DNA from: Oscillospiraceae bacterium
GTDB lineage: Bacteria > Bacillota > Clostridia > Saccharofermentanales > Saccharofermentanaceae
DNA length: 64,000 nt
Direction: 5' to 3'
Assembly (NCBI GenBank): GCA_902780785.1
Contig: CACZGS010000006.1
Span: 124,001 to 188,000 of the forward strand
Positions within the stretch are counted from its first letter, which is position 1. Every line of letters starts with the position of its first letter. A program made the position numbers and the translations under genes. Below the pieces are notes generated by a model. The model was not told the DNA's origin. It saw only the letters and a program-made list of their open reading frames with translations, and ran no database searches. Below, piece after piece: positions 62,580 through 64,000 of this stretch.

Positions 62580-64000
62580 ATGGATAATAATTTCAAACCG
62601 TATATTCCTGCTGATAAAGTAACAACTGAAATGACACCGGCATCGGTCATACTCGGCATTGTGCTTGCCGTTGTCTTCGGTGCTGCAAATGCATACCTGG
62701 GCCTTAAGGTCGGACTTACGGTATCAGCATCCATTCCTGCTGCCGTTATTTCGATGACTGTAATAAGGATCATCATGCGCAAGGATTCGATCCTTGAGAG
62801 CAATATGGTCCAGACAATAGGCTCTGCCGGTGAATCTCTTGCTGCAGGTTCGATCTTTACCATGCCTGCGCTCTTTATCTGGGCAAAAGAAGGTGTTATG
62901 GATAAGCCCGCGCTTATCACTATCACCATAATCGCCCTGGTCGGTGGTCTTCTCGGTGTATTCTTCATGGTGCCTTTAAGAAGTGCACTTATCGTAAAAG
63001 AGCACGGAGTGCTCCCTTATCCTGAAGGCACTGCATGTGCCGAAGTCCTTCTCGCAGGTGAGAAGGGCGGATCTTCTGCTAAGTCGGTATTCATCGGCAT
63101 GGCAATCGGTGCTGTTATCAAGTTTGTAACTGACGGGCTTTGTGCTGTCAGATCTGTTGTATCTTTCAAACTCTCGGCGCTTAAGACAGAGTTCTCTTCA
63201 GAGATCTATCCGGCGCTTATCTCTGTAGGATATATCTGCGGTCCCAAGATCTCCGGATACATGTTCGCAGGCGGTATACTCGGCTGGTTCGTTCTTATCC
63301 CTGCTATAGTCACATTCGGTACAGATATCGTTATGTATCCTGCCACAGTATCAGTCGCCGAACTCTATGCTACAGGCGGCGCATCCGCCATCTGGGCAAG
63401 CTACATCAAATATATCGGTGCAGGCGCTGTTGCAGCTGCAGGCATCATAAGTCTCATCAAGACTTTCCCGACGATCGTAAAAGCTTTTACAAGCTCTGTT
63501 AAGGGCATCTCAAAGAGCAATGGAAATAAAGCTAAGACCGACCGTACCAACATGGACATCGACATGCGGTTTGTACTCATTTCCATCGCTGTTCTTATCC
63601 TTCTTATCTGGATCATTCCGGCAATCCCCGTAACGATAGTCGGTGCCATCCTTGTAGTAATCTTCGGCTTCTTCTTCAGTGCCGTAAGCTCAAGAATGGT
63701 AGGCCTTGTCGGAAGCTCCAACAACCCTGTATCGGGCATGACGATAGCTACTGTCCTTATCGCTACATTCTGCCTTAAGCTCACAGGCGATACAGGCGTT
63801 CACGGAATGCAGGGCGCCATCGCAATCGGCTCTATCATCTGCATCGCAGCATGCATGGCAGGTGATACTTCACAGGACTTAAAGACAGGTTATATCCTTG
63901 GTGCCACTCCCAAGAAGCAGCAGATCGGTGAGATCATGGGAACTATCGCTGCAGCGCTTGCAATTGGCGGCGTAATGGTGCTCCTCGATTCCGCATTCGG
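62580..64000 (+). CDS. OPT-family oligopeptide/metal-chelate transporter (cut by window end)
   Basis: An open frame of 473 codons with no stop before the window end. It starts at ATG 62580 with GGAGG 6 bases upstream and is a bacterial OPT transporter: P-A-S-V-I-L-G-I-V-L-A-V-V-F-G-A-A-N-A-Y-L-G-L-K-V-G near residues 20-45, S-A-G-E-S-L-A-A-G near 83, L-P-Y-P-E-G-T-A-C-A-E-V near 146, and M-A-G-D-T-S-Q-D-L-K-T-G near 430. Full members have 600-700 residues, so about a quarter is missing. They take up oligopeptides or iron chelates. No regulatory box of the iron type is seen before it. Confidence 0.9.
   Translation, partial: MDNNFKPYIPADKVTTEMTPASVILGIVLAVVFGAANAYLGLKVGLTVSASIPAAVISMTVIRIIMRKDSILESNMVQTIGSAGESLAAGSIFTMPALFIWAKEGVMDKPALITITIIALVGGLLGVFFMVPLRSALIVKEHGVLPYPEGTACAEVLLAGEKGGSSAKSVFIGMAIGAVIKFVTDGLCAVRSVVSFKLSALKTEFSSEIYPALISVGYICGPKISGYMFAGGILGWFVLIPAIVTFGTDIVMYPATVSVAELYATGGASAIWASYIKYIGAGAVAAAGIISLIKTFPTIVKAFTSSVKGISKSNGNKAKTDRTNMDIDMRFVLISIAVLILLIWIIPAIPVTIVGAILVVIFGFFFSAVSSRMVGLVGSSNNPVSGMTIATVLIATFCLKLTGDTGVHGMQGAIAIGSIICIAACMAGDTSQDLKTGYILGATPKKQQIGEIMGTIAAALAIGGVMVLLDSAF

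Overview
The window is a continuous piece of a chromosome from an anaerobic, low-to-mid GC Firmicute, most likely a gut or rumen Clostridia. The evidence is the mix of families: DUF3793 beside flavodoxin, L-2-amino-thiazoline-4-carboxylate (ATC) hydrolase-like proteins, a SufCBDSU operon with SufU, a class B sortase pilus operon, Gram-positive AGGAGG ribosome sites, and no aerobic metabolism. I see no rRNA, tRNA, insertion sequence, phage gene or CRISPR array. One tmRNA lies on the minus strand. The species cannot be fixed from the sequence.

Layout. 0-7 kb: an acetyltransferase, two ATC-hydrolase-like proteins, a 2[4Fe-4S] ferredoxin, a TetR regulator and a heterodimeric ABC exporter-type pair. 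7-10.9 kb: DUF3793, flavodoxin, phosphoglycerate mutase, enolase and a DtxR-family metal regulator. 11-17.4 kb: xylose isomerase (minus strand) and the sufCBDSU operon. 17.5-31.3 kb: a lipoprotein, then a surface-pilus locus with a giant adhesin, a Spy0128-type pilin, a signal-peptidase-like SipA, a class B sortase and a histidine kinase/SARP-type response regulator pair. 31.3-50.3 kb: sulfur metabolism, comprising cysE, two O-acetylhomoserine sulfhydrylases, a sulfonate-type ABC importer, two LysR regulators, an SDR and a nitrogenase-like DKHB operon. 50.4-64 kb: an HD protein, two small Cys-rich proteins, a nitrilase, an AlkZ-like glycosylase, a serine hydrolase, tmRNA, an amidase, a PadR/DUF1700 module, an NCS1 permease fused to a PlsC acyltransferase, and a truncated OPT transporter.

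Three regulatory layers can be read directly. (1) A palindrome GTTAG-N6-CTAAC, resembling DtxR/IdeR boxes, occurs five times: before the ABC pair, an ATC-hydrolase-like gene, DUF3793-flavodoxin, xylA and sufC. A DtxR-family gene sits among them, which suggests a local iron regulon. (2) Three cysteine-linked genes have leaders in which a tiny ORF with tandem Cys codons is followed, exactly 9 nt later in every case, by a segment that can pair with the 5' arm of an intrinsic terminator. These look like cysteine-codon transcription attenuators, before the ATC-hydrolase-like gene, cysE and metY. All three promoters carry a 19-23 bp palindrome of CymR/Rrf2 type; a fourth copy precedes the nitrogenase-like operon. 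(3) The two pilus promoters carry two TGTCCC heptamers with an 11 bp period, each ending exactly 10 bp before the -10, which matches how SARP regulators bind; a SARP-type response regulator is encoded in the same locus.

The most interesting system is the nitrogenase-like operon embedded in sulfur-assimilation genes. Its context points to a sulfur-salvage reductase of the methylthio-alkane reductase type feeding O-acetylhomoserine sulfhydrylase, rather than to nitrogen fixation. That substrate assignment is inference.
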